Below are positions 32,903-48,501 of a stretch of 64,000 bases of DNA, in pieces (the first letter of the stretch is position 1; each line of letters starts with the position of its first letter). A program made the position numbers and the translations under genes. The DNA lies in contig NC_057810.1 in NCBI RefSeq assembly GCF_018294505.1, forward strand, positions 708,169,850 through 708,233,849, read 5' to 3'. Source of the stretch: Triticum aestivum. Its lineage: Eukaryota > Streptophyta > Magnoliopsida > Poales > Poaceae. The notes beneath the pieces are model-generated. The model saw nothing but the letters and a program-made list of their open reading frames with translations, did not search any database and was not told where the DNA came from.

Positions 32903-35900
32903 TCCCCTCCGCCTTGGGAAAGATCCGACCTCGGATCGAAATCCAAATCACCATGGGAAAGAGATGGCGTCGCCGTGTAGTAGTGGTTGATCACCAAGTT
33001 CTCGTCATCTTGAAGCTTGAAATGGGCACTCTCCAATGTCGCACCGTCTCGTGATTCCTTCAAAAGGAGCAAGGAGAACAAACACTTGGAGAAACAAATG
33101 CGGTTAGCGTTAGTGCAAAACCAAGCATTCAAGAGGTGATTCACCCAGCAAGTGTTGTCATCAAGCATAGCATATGGTGTGACAAAGGATTGTGACATGG
33201 CATGTAAGCACATAAGTTGAGCACAAAGAAGGACATCATGGAAACAAGCATGTAAATGTGAGGTAGTGATGCAAATATGTATAACAAGAGAAGAAGCATC
33301 AACCTCACGGTCATAGCGATCATGCATAAAGCGCTCGACAAATGGTCGATGGTAGGCATAGGAATCATTCACAACACCAAGTAAAATGAAGTGTCTAAAC
33401 ACATGGGTCAAGTGCAAGACAATCCAAGCATAACATGCATAGGGTGTAATGAAGATAGTATGGCACTCAACACAATAGAAAGAGCAATTGTTCATCATGT
33501 GTGAGGCAATCAAGGCAAGCATGTAGCAATCAATGGGACATGGCATATGTGAAGGAGTGACACTGTTGCAACCAAACATGAGATAGGAACAAGTAATCCA
33601 AGAATTGGATGCAACACACAAGGTATATATGTCATGAGGCATGGAAATGCGGAAATAGCAAGTCGAAGCAAGATCTCTAACATGTGTGCAATCAAGTGGT
33701 CCAAGATGAACAATAAGTCTCATGGTGCAATCAACACAAGTAGTATGATCCATAATATCCATGCTCATGGTTTAAGGGTTCTCAAAAGAGAAGGATATCA
33801 CCTTGAAAGCATGTCCTTGTGCATTCTTCGCAATGCCAAAACACAAGCAAGTGCGATGTAGAATCGTCGTGGTAGAAGGTGGTTCGCTCTTAAGAGCTCG
33901 AATTGTCAACTCACGTGAAGTGGGAGTCGACAAGAAGTCCAAGTATCCTACACATGCACACAACAAAACAAAGAACGTATGCGCATGGTAGATAAACACA
34001 TCATCCATCATGATGGTTCTCTTCTCTTGCACATAACCATTAGAAGCACAAGTGCATGAATAATAAGATGCAACAATGGCTGTATTCATGACACTAGGTA
34101 TATGGTGCAAAGAAGGAAGACAAACATGCTTCACAAGAACTATGTCAAAATCTCCAAATATATGTGAGAATGCTATGGGGGCAAACTCATTATCAGGACT
34201 AAAGGCATAGTTGCGCTCAATACATGGCAAATCATTTAGCATGAGGGAGGCAACATATGGAGAGATATGACAACAAGCAATAACAATCATGTGCAAAGCA
34301 TGTAGATGGTTGTCATCAACCGCATGAAGTGAGCAAGTATGAATCATCGGTGGTGCAACAAGGTAAGAAATCATAGTAATCAAGTCGTGCAAACTAGTGG
34401 AGCGAAGATGCAACACACTAGAGGAAATCATGGCAATCATGTCATGTGAGCAATTAATGGGCATAGACAATGCACATGACATATCACAAGCACGAACACA
34501 AAGCAAGATCATAGTATCATCATAGGGGTGGGTCACAAATGGAAGATGGCAACAACAAGCAATATCTCCACCAAGCTTGCAAATACACATACAAGTATTA
34601 GAATCAATCATCATATGTAATGCAAAGCATGGGTCACAAATGCATGTCAAAGGCATAGGAATGAGCATATCATGCAAAGTGAACATGGCAAGATGGGCAT
34701 ATGATATGCAATGAACAATAACCCATAGCCAAGTGAGGGCCATGTAGAAGAAATGTGCGAAGTCTTTGCGCGAAGAGAGCGGTGGGAAAGACAATCCATG
34801 GAATCCCAAATCATCTTTGCTCTCTAGAGCTTGTTTTGTCAACTTGTGGGATTGCGAGGTCGACAAGTATTCATGGGTATCTACACAAAAGAGACACAAA
34901 CCAAAGAAATTGTGCGTGTGGTAAATGTACACATCATCCATCATGATGTGTATGTGCACGTGTGAGTTAGCACAAGATAAGCATTGCTCAAAGAAATTTG
35001 ATGCATGGTATAAGAACATGTCATCCATCATGAAAGAATAGTTAGTATGTATGACACGATGGGGACACAAATTGAGAATGCAAGTATATGGCACATCAAT
35101 ATCATTATGATGCATGGGGAGCATATTGTGCACGTAATTATTGGGATCATGCAATGGATGGGATGGATCAAAATCTCCTAACATGTATGAGGAAACTATG
35201 GGGGTTTCCTCATGAGCAATATTAGAAACATCATTTGGAGAAAATGGACAACATCCAAAACAATGCATATCCGAAGCTAGGTGGGCATGGCATGGCATAT
35301 GAGATAAATGATGCAAAGGGAGCATATCAATACTCCCTCCTTTCCGGTTTATAGGGCTTATCTCAAAATTTTAGTTTTTCTATTTCATAAGGCTCAATTT
35401 GGTTGTTTTCCATCACATGTTCAGATTCCAAGGTGCATTAAATCATTGCATGCAAGTACTAAGAGAAAATTAACCAATGCATGTAATTTATGCATGCATG
35501 CATTGCAATTAATGCATTGGTAAACATACTTTTTTGAGGAAAACAAGAGCATTAATTGGGTGCTTTTGCAAACTACAAAAAGTATTCCACCACTCACCAT
35601 CTACCTTGGTTGGTGAGAATTTTGAATTGAGCCTTATAAACCGGAAAGGAGGGAGTATCATCACAAGAAAACAAATGCCAATAACCATGGGCTTGTCATG
35701 TATGCCATATGTGCAAATTAGGTTTATTTTAATGGCATATGCATAGTCACTATGAAGAGATTGCAAATAAGACATATGGTTGATCTCATGCATAGCATAT
35801 GGCAAGTCAAGCGGATTAGCAAACATGATGTGACCTAAAGAATTGTCACAAAAAATCCTATGTAACATGGCATCACAACTAATAGACTCCACATGAGAAT

Positions 35901-36327
35901 CATCATATTCATCATAAATGGGCAAATCATCACATGGGAAAATCATACTAGCATGAATCATGGTACTAGGTGGATCAACATCATGCAAGCAATCAATCTC
36001 AAGAATGTCCACTAGTGGGACTAGAGCATCACCGTCACCTTTGTTACCTTTGTCATTCCACTCAAGTGGTGTAAGTGAGGTGGGAAAGACCAAATGGTGG
36101 TCATCTTCATCTTGATGGAACCATGTGGGGGGTGCATCATATTCCACCATGGCCATCGTCTTGTCCAAAGGGAGGACGAAGTCGTCGAGGATCGGTGCGT
36201 CATCATATATGGGACCTAGCACCAAATGAGAAGACACAATAGAGGTAGAGGTTAAGTCGTTAGAAATCGAAGTGGCCTCACATGCCCTATCAACTATCAC
36301 ACTCTCTCTATGTGGTGGTTCACTCAC
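32903..36327 (-). CDS. Long non-pol ORF region of the LTR element, function unknown
   Basis: Three long minus-strand frames follow gag in the place of pol: 36327-35509 (starts MSEPPHRESVIVDRACEATS), 35325-33772 (517 codons) and 33768 down into the 3' LTR. The first is acidic (Asp-rich). The second and third are unusually rich in Cys, His, Met and Ile. In the second, a motif MMDD[MV][FY][IL]YH[AT] recurs three times (33987-34012, 34918-34944, 35001-35030). A Stowaway MITE (35333-35655) separates the first two. No protease, RT, RNase H or integrase motif is visible. The frames may be translated remains of an ORF, or open merely because CAT/ATG-rich simple sequence lacks stops. I do not recognise the protein. 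Confidence 0.45.
35333..35655. mobile_element. Stowaway-like MITE inside the LTR element, 323 bp
   Basis: The ends CTCCCTCCTTTCCGGTTTATA and the inverse TATAAACCGGAAAGGAGGGAG are flanked by TA (35331-35332, 35656-35657). The interior contains GCATGCATGCATTGCAATTAATG repeats. It inserted between the first and second non-pol ORFs after the element arrived. Confidence 0.92.
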
Positions 36328-37920
36328 TTCCTCAAAATAGGTGCACTCATCTCACGTATGGTGGAGTCACTCATCTCACTCAAGTGGTGGGGGTTGTGGC
36401 TCTCCTCACATGGGAATTGTGGCAGCACATCATATATGTGGCTAGTGGTGACGTCACCCTCACTCTCAATATGGTGGCACAAGTCACTCAAGTCATCATA
36501 CGTCGCCGTGGTCGAGGTGAAATACTCAACCATCTCATCGCCGTCGCCATGGATGAAGGCCGAAGATGGCACAACATCACTCTCCTCCATGACCGAAGGG
36601 AAAATCCCATGCTCGATCATGTCGTCACCGTCGCCGTGGATGAAGGCCGAAGATGGCACATCATCACTCTCGCCTCCTAAGATGGAAGCATCCTCCTTGC
36701 TCGCCACCTTGTCGCTTGCCTCCAAAGCTTGGTCCTTGAAGGTCTCCGTAGTCGTACTTGTCGCCGCACCATCTTGAAAAAGAGTCAAGGTAGACTCGGC
36801 ATCATCAATGCCACAAAGAGGGATGGCGGTGAAGTCGCACTTGGGAGCATCGTCTTGGAGCTTGTCGGGCTTGGACATCATGGTGGTACTAGCCTCATGC
36901 TTGTCGTAGAGCTTGGTCACCGCGAAGTGTGCTTGGGGTGGAGAAGCCTTGGCCTTCCTGAGTTCTTGTTCCGCCTTGAGAGCACCAATGTAGTAGTCGT
37001 CGATGGACTTGTAGTTCTCGAGGAAGATAGTCTTGGAGATGTCGTTGTTCAATCCCATCATGAAGTGGAACTTCATCGAAATGGGGTCGTCCACGCCGGC
37101 TCGTCGCAAGGCAATCTTCATCTCCTTGAAGTACTTGTCGATGGACTTGGATCCTTGGATGGTATTCTCCAATTGGCGTCGAAGTTGTTCCGTGTAGGTT
37201 GGAGGCACAAACTCTCGCCGCAAAACTCTCTTCGTCTTGGGCCAACTCATGTCGTAGTACTCCGAAGGTGTGTGAAGCCACCAAGACGAGGCGTAGTCGT
37301 GGAAGTTTCTTGTGGCGCACTTCACTTGATCTTCGGGAGAACTTGATGTAGCTTGAGGTAGTCATCCATCAAACGCTCCCACTCGAGATACTCCTCTGGT
37401 TCTTGAGTCCCATAAAAGGAATTGCGTGGTCGATGTCGAGGTCGTAGTAGCTCATGGAAGTCGCGGACTTGAGCTTGGGGAGCTTCTCTTGATCGTAGTC
37501 TTGGGGTGCTTGTTGGCGAAGATGTCGTATGTCCGTAGGCGAAGATGCCAAGGGAGATGGTGAAGTCATTGAGTGGTTGTTGATGTAGAGCTCTTGACCT
37601 TCACGTTCTTGGTGGTGATGGTGTCGATGCCGATGTGATCTTGCCGGAGATGGTAGCTCGGAAGCATGTGCTCTTGAGCGTCTTCTCGAAGATGAGGAAG
37701 ATCGCTTGTAGGCCTTGATGAGGGCTTTGATCTCCTCCATTTGAGCTTGCATCTTGGCGTCGGAGTTGTTGTTCGTGGCATCGAACTCGTCGTTGTTGTT
37801 GTAGACCGAAGGTGAAATGCCTTGCCTATCCATCACAAGACTCGAGTAGAGGTGAGTAGGAAATGAGATAAACAATACCAAGTTACCTTTTCCCAAAGTT
37901 GAAGATGTATCCCGTTTCAC
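36324..37920 (-). pseudogene. Gag gene of the Gypsy-type element, frameshifted
   Basis: The N-terminal frame (37920-37369) holds a basic, Ser/Arg-rich start and a His-rich stretch. The C-terminal frame (37325-36324) carries the retrotransposon Gag core: NFHDYASSWWLHTP, then RRQLENTIQGSKSIDKYFKE and FHFMMGLNNDISKTIFLEN. This resembles Gypsy Gag proteins of grasses. Between them the DNA encodes EEYLEWERLMDDYLKLHQV in a third frame, so at least two frame changes separate the halves. No CCHC zinc knuckle is seen. An internal repeat (DDVPSSAFIHGDGD twice) lies near the end. The stop overlaps the start of the next ORF at 36327. Confidence 0.8.
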
Positions 37921-39873
37921 TCAATGTGAGATGAAAGAATAGTGGAATTGGTACCGGACTTGTTCACTCACACCTATCAAGTAAAGCTTATGGTAGAGCT
38001 CGGTGAGGATAGTGGCACAAAAATTTGATGCAAAATGTTAGCAAGAGTCAATAATGTTGAAAGAGATTCACAAATTCGCAAGTGAAACAAGTAGACCAAT
38101 AGCAATGAATGGCACACGGAAACGCACACACGGATAGATAAATGGGGCCGTGCAACCAAGGAATGAGCTCAAAATGTGGAATCCACCAAAACGCTCGTGT
38201 CTCAATAGGCGGATACGACACTTGTGCACAACCTATAAGATGCAAAATGGATAAACTTTCTATCCCAAGTATGCTATATATGTATGGTTCCCGGTGTTTC
38301 TCACACAATGATCCAAGATGATCAAGTATGATACCATATGATATATTTTGATGCTATGGCTATTTCTTACAAGCTCTTTGCTCTTTCTCTTTTGCTTAAA
38401 AGCTTATTCTCACTTTTTTTTATATGGCCAATTTTGCACAATGCACAAACCAATATAGCAATTGTGTATATGCGGGAACAAACTTGAGGCACACGAGATG
38501 ATATGATACCAATATGATATGGTATGTATGCTATGGGGAGTATGATCACTAATGTGCACAAGTAACGTTGCCGGCAATACTCAAATGTCTAGTCTCGATA
38601 GGCAAGTAACGCAAAATGGGCTAGGGGTTATCAATGCAATTTGCAAGGGGAATGTACAATGGTGTCGTCGAGGTTACCGTCCTTTGCGATGATGAGTGGT
38701 GGTGGTCTTGATGTAGGTACCAAGATGATTGAGACTTGTCCCTAAGTAGCCGAAACACCTTAGGAAACGGAAAAACCACAACTCAAAATCTCAAGGACAA
38801 AAGTCAAATGGTGGTAGCGGAAAGCGGTGGTGCTTGCGGGAGTATTGGTGGAAACCCGGTCAAAATGGGTAATGTGGAAGGGTATGATGGGCTATACACG
38901 GTGTCGGAGTTGGAAGCACGGTCCCTAAGTAGCCAAAACACCTTAGGAGACACAACTCACAACACAAACAAAATTGGGTTAAGTTTGGGTGGCGGAAGTG
39001 TATGGTGGGCAAGCCTATGCGGAAGTTATGGAGGTGGTTGATGAAGAAGCAACCGTCCCTAAGTAGCCTAAACACCTGAGGATACTCAAGTCACTACTCA
39101 AACAACCTCACATGCTATGGGGAACCAAAAGGGTTAGGTTGCGGAAGGCTATGGTGGTTATGCGAATGATAAGGTGGAAGCCCTAGGCAAAGATGCCAAA
39201 GTACCAAAAATTTGATGGTGTCAAAAGGTGGTGAAACCAAGGTGAGGACCTCGGGCACGTCGATAGCTTCAAAACGAGCCAAAGAACACTCAAAATCGGA
39301 GTTTGGAGTGAAAAGTTATGATGAAAACGGTGAAGAAGGCTGATGCTGAAATTTCGGGGAAAGTTTCTGGTTAGGCCGGAAGTTCTGGGCATATGGCCGG
39401 AAGTTCCGGGCTCCGGAAGTTCCGGGGGTCGCGGAAAAAGTGCGGGGGTCAGGGGGATTTTTGGGGTAAACTTTCTGTTTATCCCGGAAGTTCCGGGGCT
39501 AGGACGGAAGTTCCGGGGGACGGAAGTTCTGGGGGAGGCCAGAAGTTCCGGGGGTCGTGGAATTTCTTCCGGGATGAACCCTAAATTCCAGATCTGAGAA
39601 CGGGGGCGGAAAAACACGATTTCCCGGGGCAAAATTGAGGAGATTTCGTTGATGGAAATGGGGGAAAGATGGGGGAAAGCTAGATCCACTTGAAACCAAG
39701 CAAATCCATGGATCAAAATCAACAAAACATCATCAAAACCAACAAATCACAAAAAAATTTGGGGGCTATTTTTGGTGGGGATTTTCGGATTTAGGACGAA
39801 ATCAACAAAATCAAGCTAGAAAAAGAGGGGTAGGGGCTCCAAAAACGTGATCAACCTGGCTCATGATACCATA
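37921..39873 (-). promoter_or_regulatory. Leader region of the LTR element with three conserved stem-loops
   Basis: No coding frame is recognised. Three 24-bp segments (38741-38764, 38924-38947, 39058-39081) begin CCTAAGTAGCC and end CTTAGG (CTGAGG in the third), with AAACAC in between. The ends of each can pair, giving equal-sized hairpins in either strand. They sit between the primer site and gag, where packaging or dimerisation signals of LTR element RNA lie (inference). A GGAAGTTCCGG cluster is at 39376-39560. Confidence 0.6.
39855..39871 (-). other. Primer binding site of the LTR element
   Basis: The minus strand reads TGGTATCATGAGCCAGG two bases after the 5' LTR end (CCCCGTATCA). It matches the initiator-Met tRNA complement TGGTATCAGAGC with an extra T, and it defines the true LTR end at 39874. 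Confidence 0.8.
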
Positions 39874-40842
39874 TGATACGGGGCTAACCCGGTGTAGGCC
39901 GATCTTTCACGTTTGGACTGGGATCCCTCGAAGAGCACGAAGAACACGGGGAAGAACAGAGAGAAATCACAAGGGGAAGCACTCAAGAACAAGTCCGATC
40001 ACACATCCACTAGACAATCAAACACACAAGATCCACAAGGTACATGAACAACAAAGGGAAAGATACAAGGTAGAGTTCATCTCCGTGAGGAGGTCTTGAA
40101 GGGGGCCGCCCAAGAGGGGGTCTTGATGATATATCCCGCAGGATCTTCTCCTAGATGGAGGTCTTGGCCTCCAATGGAGTAGTGGTCTCTCTCTCTCTCT
40201 CTCTCTCAAGAGTAGAGTTAGGAGCAAAGCTCACCTAAGAATGAGCTATCATATTTGCTAACCTTAAAATGGAGAAGGGGGATGAGTATATATAGTGGTA
40301 GCCACGAAGGGGTAAGTGAGGGGCGAAAGGGTACATGGGCTTCGGCTCGAGTATCTGCGCGCAGGCAGGGCCGGAAGTTCCGGGGACGGCCGGAAGGTCC
40401 GGGCGCGGAGGTTCCGGACGAAGGTCCGAGTAGGGTCCAGGCTATCCAGAGAGTTGGCACACTCTTGGACGGCTTCGGTGCAGCAGGGCCGGAAGCTCCG
40501 GGATAGCCGGAGGTTCCGAGGGCCGGAAGTTCCTGGCAGCGGCCGGAAGTTCCGGGCTTTCCAGAAGCTTGTCCAGGCTTCTTCTTCCTTCTCTTCCACG
40601 CTTCCTTCGCGGATGGTGTAGTTGTTCCTTGGCGCTTGCACTCCTCCTCGTCATCCGTGAAGCTCCGACAATACCTATGCATGCACACGAGTGGAGTGTC
40701 AAGTAGTATACCATCCTCGAAGGGGTCAAGCGAGCACGGGTAAAGGAGATGATTCACTTTTGTGTATGTGAAGTAGATGTCGCACGTGTCACTTGCCGAA
40801 TGAACTCTTGACATGGTGATGTCCGTAGGATGCTCCGCATCA
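39874..40842 (-). repeat. 5' LTR of the Gypsy-type element, complete, 969 bp
   Basis: On the plus strand it begins TGATACGGGGC and ends CTCCGCATCA. It carries a TATATATA at about 40288-40296, a GA/CT microsatellite at 40186-40207 and a GGAAGTTCCGG cluster at 40371-40560. To its right the receptor-kinase 5' flank starts at once (matching 53230 onward in the second unit), so the element cut into that duplication unit. Confidence 0.88.
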
Positions 40843-41622
40843 ACATCCTTTTCAGGTGATACGCTCTTTTCAGACAGCTGCACAAGACTGCCAAAAAAAT
40901 TCCTTTTTCTTGCAAAGCTAGGGGTGCAAACGCAGGCACGACTGCACACTTAAATGCATAGCTGGCAAGCTTCTGAAGAAACAAGCGCAAGGCCCCTTTG
41001 TACATCCAGTCAGGGTCTAATGATGTTAACCCAAAAGAAAAGAAATTGTGTCCTTAATGAGCTGATCTGTCCATGTTTTTAATCTATCCAGTTACAGTTT
41101 ACATGGTCAAACATGCAAGTCCAATGGGAAGACCATGGAATTTCCTGCACCACTGATGTTGACATTTAAGTGCAATCTCATATGTGTACGGTCAAAAGAT
41201 AGGTTCGTTTCAAAAAAACCATCTAAGCTTACATACCAAAACCAGAACAAGGGGTTTGTTCTGTTCATAAACATATGTAATCCAACTAAAATAGTACCAG
41301 CAGCCAGCACATTCAAACAAGAAAACCCAGCAGTCACACCAAAAAGAAAAAGTAAATGTCTATTCTAATTTGCTGAGAAGGCTAGTCCGACATAGTCCAG
41401 ATGATAACAACCACAACCCAACATTTTCAAACTTCCTAGTAAATATCTCTTCTGGACTCCTTCCAAGGTTCCCACTTCCCCATTAGTTTCCTGTGGGAAA
41501 AGCACCGCAAATAAAATGCTTCACTGGCTCTGCCTCTCCCAGGAGTTCTGATTTGCATTGTCCAAAGACAACTCATCCATTGCTTTGCTTCCATTATCTC
41601 AGTTCCATAGTTCACTACAGCA
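40843..41622 (+). promoter_or_regulatory. 5' flank of receptor kinase gene 1
   Basis: It is collinear with 53230-54114 upstream of kinase 2, including TTTTCTTGCAAAGCTAGGGG, TTGTACATCCAGTCAGGG, GGGGTTTGTTCTGTTCATAAA and CCCAGGAGTTCTGATTTGCATTG. Conservation of the whole block in both units means shared 5' regulatory DNA. No clear TATA box can be assigned. Confidence 0.6.
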
Positions 41623-45108
<3,486 letters not shown>

Positions 45109-46205
45109 TACCTAGCAGTGCCGTGCGCACTTTGTACAACTGTATGCTGTATAAAAGAAACTGGTATTTGTCTTGAAGAGCAAGAGGCTCTGTTTTAACA
45201 TGAATAATGTATCTCAACCCCAGGAGCCCGCAGCAAATGGGACAGGTCTCATTGTTCTTATTAAAGACCCTTCTCAGCAAGAGTTTTGGATGCATACAAG
45301 AATGCAAGTTAACCAACTGAAATTATGTATGCTTACGAAAAAGGATAGTTGAATCGTATTATTTTTATACATTTTGCATGCAGTATGTCTGTTAGCCAGT
45401 ATTTAGCGCAGGCAGAAGCACCATAGAGGTTCCTACCAAGGGATAAAAGAGAACTGCTGATTTGTGAAAAACTGAAAAACATGCCAGTGGCTGGTTTCTT
45501 CTCCCAGGCATTTCCACAGACACCTTGTAGGCTTGTACCCACAACTGTAAGGTCGCTGCTCACGGCAGCACTCATCGAAGACAACCGCTCGACGCGAGAT
45601 TTCTTCCATTAATTTGCATCAAATAGGGTGTAAGAAACAGCTAGATAGTCGTATTGGTTAGAGCACGCACCTTCGAGAAGCTCTCGCTCCACCCGGACGG
45701 ACGGCCTCGCGCGCTAAGCCGTCGGCGTGGCGTGGCGGCGCGTCTTGGCCTGCTGCCTGAGCCCGTACTGGCTGCCACATGTGAGGGGAGGAGGAAGAAG
45801 GTTGCGCCACCATCATTTGCTCCTCCTCCTCCTCCTCCCGCCGGGGATGCGGCGTCTCCGCCCCCGCCGTTCTGCTCGCGTCGACCAGACCAGCTCGTTC
45901 CCGTCGCGCAGCTGGACCTTTCGGCTTTCTTTGGTGATTCGGCACAGCCCAGCCCAGCCCAGCCAGGGTTATGGGCCTGCCACTCCACGACAGGTCTCTA
46001 TCTGTTTAATTTAAGCCTTATTTTTAATGTTCAGAAAAAAAGAAAGTTTAAACCATTTTTGTTTTCAGAAACAGCACAAATGTTTACACCCTTTTTTTTC
46101 TAACCAGCCTTGACAAAACACTACCAAAAAAAGGGTAAGACGGTTGGCATTTTTTTTGCGGGGAGGTTGGCATTTTTCTTTGACACACAGTTGGTACTAC
46201 AGACC
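45109..46205. other. 3' flank of kinase 1, shared with kinase 2
   Basis: The block 45640-46000 (GAGCACGCACCTTCGAGAAGC, then GC-rich DNA with AGCCCAGCCCAGCCCAGCC) is collinear with 59045-59345 after kinase 2. Short GC-rich frames here (for example 45654-46103) are not conserved in frame between the copies, so I call no gene. Confidence 0.65.
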
Positions 46206-46224
46206 AGATCCCCTAATGTTGGTA

Positions 46225-48501
46225 CAGACCCCCGGCCTTTACCGCTTCACTCCGTGAAAGTAGGATCGCATGAGGCCAAGGAGGCGACGAGGGTTTCCTG
46301 CGCGTCGTCGGTGGCGCCGTCGGTTCCCTCTCTCTTCGTCGGCCGCTCCGGCCACAGGAGGGAGGGAGAACCTCGGGTCTGTCCGCTAGGTGTGTGTGGT
46401 AGGGTTAGGGTTGAGGGTGACGCTGCCGAGGCCGTTGCGGTGGTGTCGCGTCGGAATAAGTTTCTCCGGGCTCCGTTCGCGATCAGTCGAGGCTTTGGCC
46501 TTCGTCTAGGAGCCAGCGGGGTGGGGGATCCCCGGATCTCGTCGAGGTCGCGGGCTATGGTGACTGGAGGTCCATTGGCACTGGCCGTTTGGGTCCTCAG
46601 ATGGGCGATGGATGCAGGGCGAAGACCCTTCTTCTTCCTTGTCGGTATGATTTACTGCTGTTGTTCTTCTCCTTCCTCTGTGCTGATGCTGGAGGAAGAT
46701 TCTGCTTTGCCCGGGCGAATGGCCCGGCCGCGGTGCTGGACCGGTCGGATGACTCGAGTTCTCTTCGGAAGGGACATTTTTTTTTCGAGAAAACGCAAAA
46801 GAGTTTGCGTTTCATTTCATTGAACAGGAAGAAAACAGCAGTACAGGTACAACCTCCCGGGAGGAGGGACACACGCACACACACCATCGTCCTCACCAGA
46901 CAAGCAGGTGAGGAGGTGCTACCAACTACAGACCGCAACAACGAAAGGTCTAGCCTTGTCCAGCCTCCAACCATGAATGGCAAGGTAGCTAGACACAGAG
47001 CCTCAAGGCCGCGTCACAGCCGTTGCCAGGCGCCTCCGAAGAAGACTGCATCTCCAGGGCTGACCGGGCCAACGTACCTTCCACCCATATGTGCCTAGGA
47101 GACGGCAGGTGGATGGCAGGACCCAGCCAAAACTAGCGAAGCCATCGTCTTGGACGTGCCGGCGCCGGCGTACATTGCGCCCCGGACGCCCACGCTCCAT
47201 GCTGCAGCCCTCATCACAGCATCGCATTACCAGCAAACCTCGCCGGAAAGACCGGGGAGGCCACCATCTCCAGCTGACGCATAGGGGACTCCAAGTGCGA
47301 CCCAAGCAGCGCTTTCAAGAAAGGAACGGCGCTGAGACGCCGTCGCTGCCTTGTCCAGGGAACTGGACCAAGGGTTTCCCCCGGTGCCCGAGGAGAGGGT
47401 CCAGTCTGGGCCATGACAGCGCCTCCATGGAGGTAACGGCACCCTCAGGTGTCGCCGTTGTCAGCGCAGGCCATCGCCGCGCAGGGATTTCGCCCGGCCC
47501 AAGACCAGAACCCCAAAACGCCGAAGCAGAGCAAACAGGAGATGGGGAAGCAGATCGCCAGAGAGGACCACCAGCACCGAGAGGGAAACCACGTATTGTC
47601 ACTGTCGATGTAGGGAAGCACCGGCCAGCACAGTGCAGCAGCTGCTGGATGGCTGCCAGACAAGGCCAGCCATCGCACGGGACGCGTCGAGCAGGGCTAG
47701 TGGCGCCGTCGCGGAGACTAGCCACCTGCACCTTGCCGCCGCCGACCATGGCCGCTGCCGCGCCGGCCCGCAGCCTCCGCCACCCGGATCCGCCGGGGCA
47801 CAGCCAAGCAGCCGTAGCCACGCCCCCAAAGGGTCGCGCCGCGCCGCCCGCGTGCTCGCCACGCCAGTCCAGAGGCTCGACCCTCTGGATCTGGGGCCGC
47901 CGTCATGAAACCCTAGGTTCGGAGAAGCGCAGCTCCGTCAGCCTCGTCGAGCCCCACGCTCGAGGGGGGAGGCCGCCTGGGAGCGAAGTCCCGCCGCCGC
48001 CGGATCCACCAGGGCTTTGCCCGGCGGGGAGCACCGGCGGCGGCAGGGGGAGGGGGAGGAGGAGGGGAGGGAGCGCTTGAGGGCTGCGTCGCCTCCCGAG
48101 TCGCCCGTGGGGAGGGCGACGCGGGGGAGGGGGGGGGAGTCGGAAGGGACATTTTTCACGGTACTCAAAGCCAAAGATGGCGACGGCTGTTGCAGGTGTG
48201 TTGGATTGATGTTCATGCCCTCTCAGTGCTGGTGTCAAGAAAGGAGGAAGTAGCGTGGTGGCAATTGTTCCGTGGTTGAAGATGATGACCTGCTTGCGCC
48301 TGGTTGCATATCGTTTTGCTGCAGGGGTCTTCTCTCAAGATTTAGGGATGACAAAGAGCTTCGGAGATCTTCTTATGTTATGGTTGTCTTAGGGTACTCT
48401 AGGTGTTTATGGTCCTTTGTTTTTGCGTTTCAGTGTGCTTGTAAGGGTCAACTATTTTGTATTGTTTCGTGATCTGAATGCAAATAATTCTCAAAAAAAA
48501 A
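46225..48501 (+). mobile_element. Poly-A retroposon with 19-bp target duplication, split by a nested insert
   Basis: AGATCCCCTAATGTTGGTA stands at 46206-46224 and again at 48502-48520, directly after TTCTCAAAAAAAAAA. The second receptor-kinase unit has the unoccupied site (AGATCCCTGATGTTGGT at 59617-59633). Without the nested insert the element is about 0.9 kb: a GC-rich 5' part without a long conserved frame and a short 3' part ending in poly-A. It is therefore a non-autonomous or processed retroposon mobilised by LINE machinery. Confidence 0.88.
46782..48139 (-). mobile_element. Second, nested retroposon in the opposite orientation, about 1.36 kb
   Basis: TCGGAAGGGACATTTTT occurs at 46765-46781 and 48140-48156. 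The insert begins on the left with the inverse of a poly-A tail and CGAGAAAACGCAAAAGAG, typical of a LINE 3' end read backwards. The body is GC-rich and its frames (for example 47091-48080) lack RT or endonuclease motifs. Its sharp GC-rich 5' end at 48139 (a long C run on the minus strand) resembles a LINE 5' region, so an internally deleted LINE is possible. Confidence 0.82.

Larger units (their letters stand above)
31946..40842 (-). mobile_element. Non-autonomous LTR retrotransposon (Gypsy-type gag, no pol), about 8.9 kb
   Basis: LTRs at 31946-32902 and 39874-40842 match closely (about 3% different over the first 530 bp by eye, plus small indels). They bound an element oriented on the minus strand. 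A primer site (TGGTATCATGAGCC) lies two bases inside the 5' LTR, and a purine tract (AAGGCGGAGGGGA) abuts the 3' LTR. The interior holds a long leader, a gag and a second ORF region, but no recognisable protease, reverse transcriptase or integrase. It must have moved with enzymes supplied in trans. Confidence 0.85.

Noticed and set aside
34755..34946. Plus-strand short ORFs opposite the non-pol ORF
   Set aside because: They are antisense shadows with no supporting features.
45654..46103. A 149-codon frame after kinase 1
   Set aside because: The homologous DNA after kinase 2 does not keep this frame.
47091..48080. A 329-codon plus-strand frame
   Set aside because: It lies inside the nested minus-strand retroposon, is very GC-rich, and overlaps open frames on the opposite strand.
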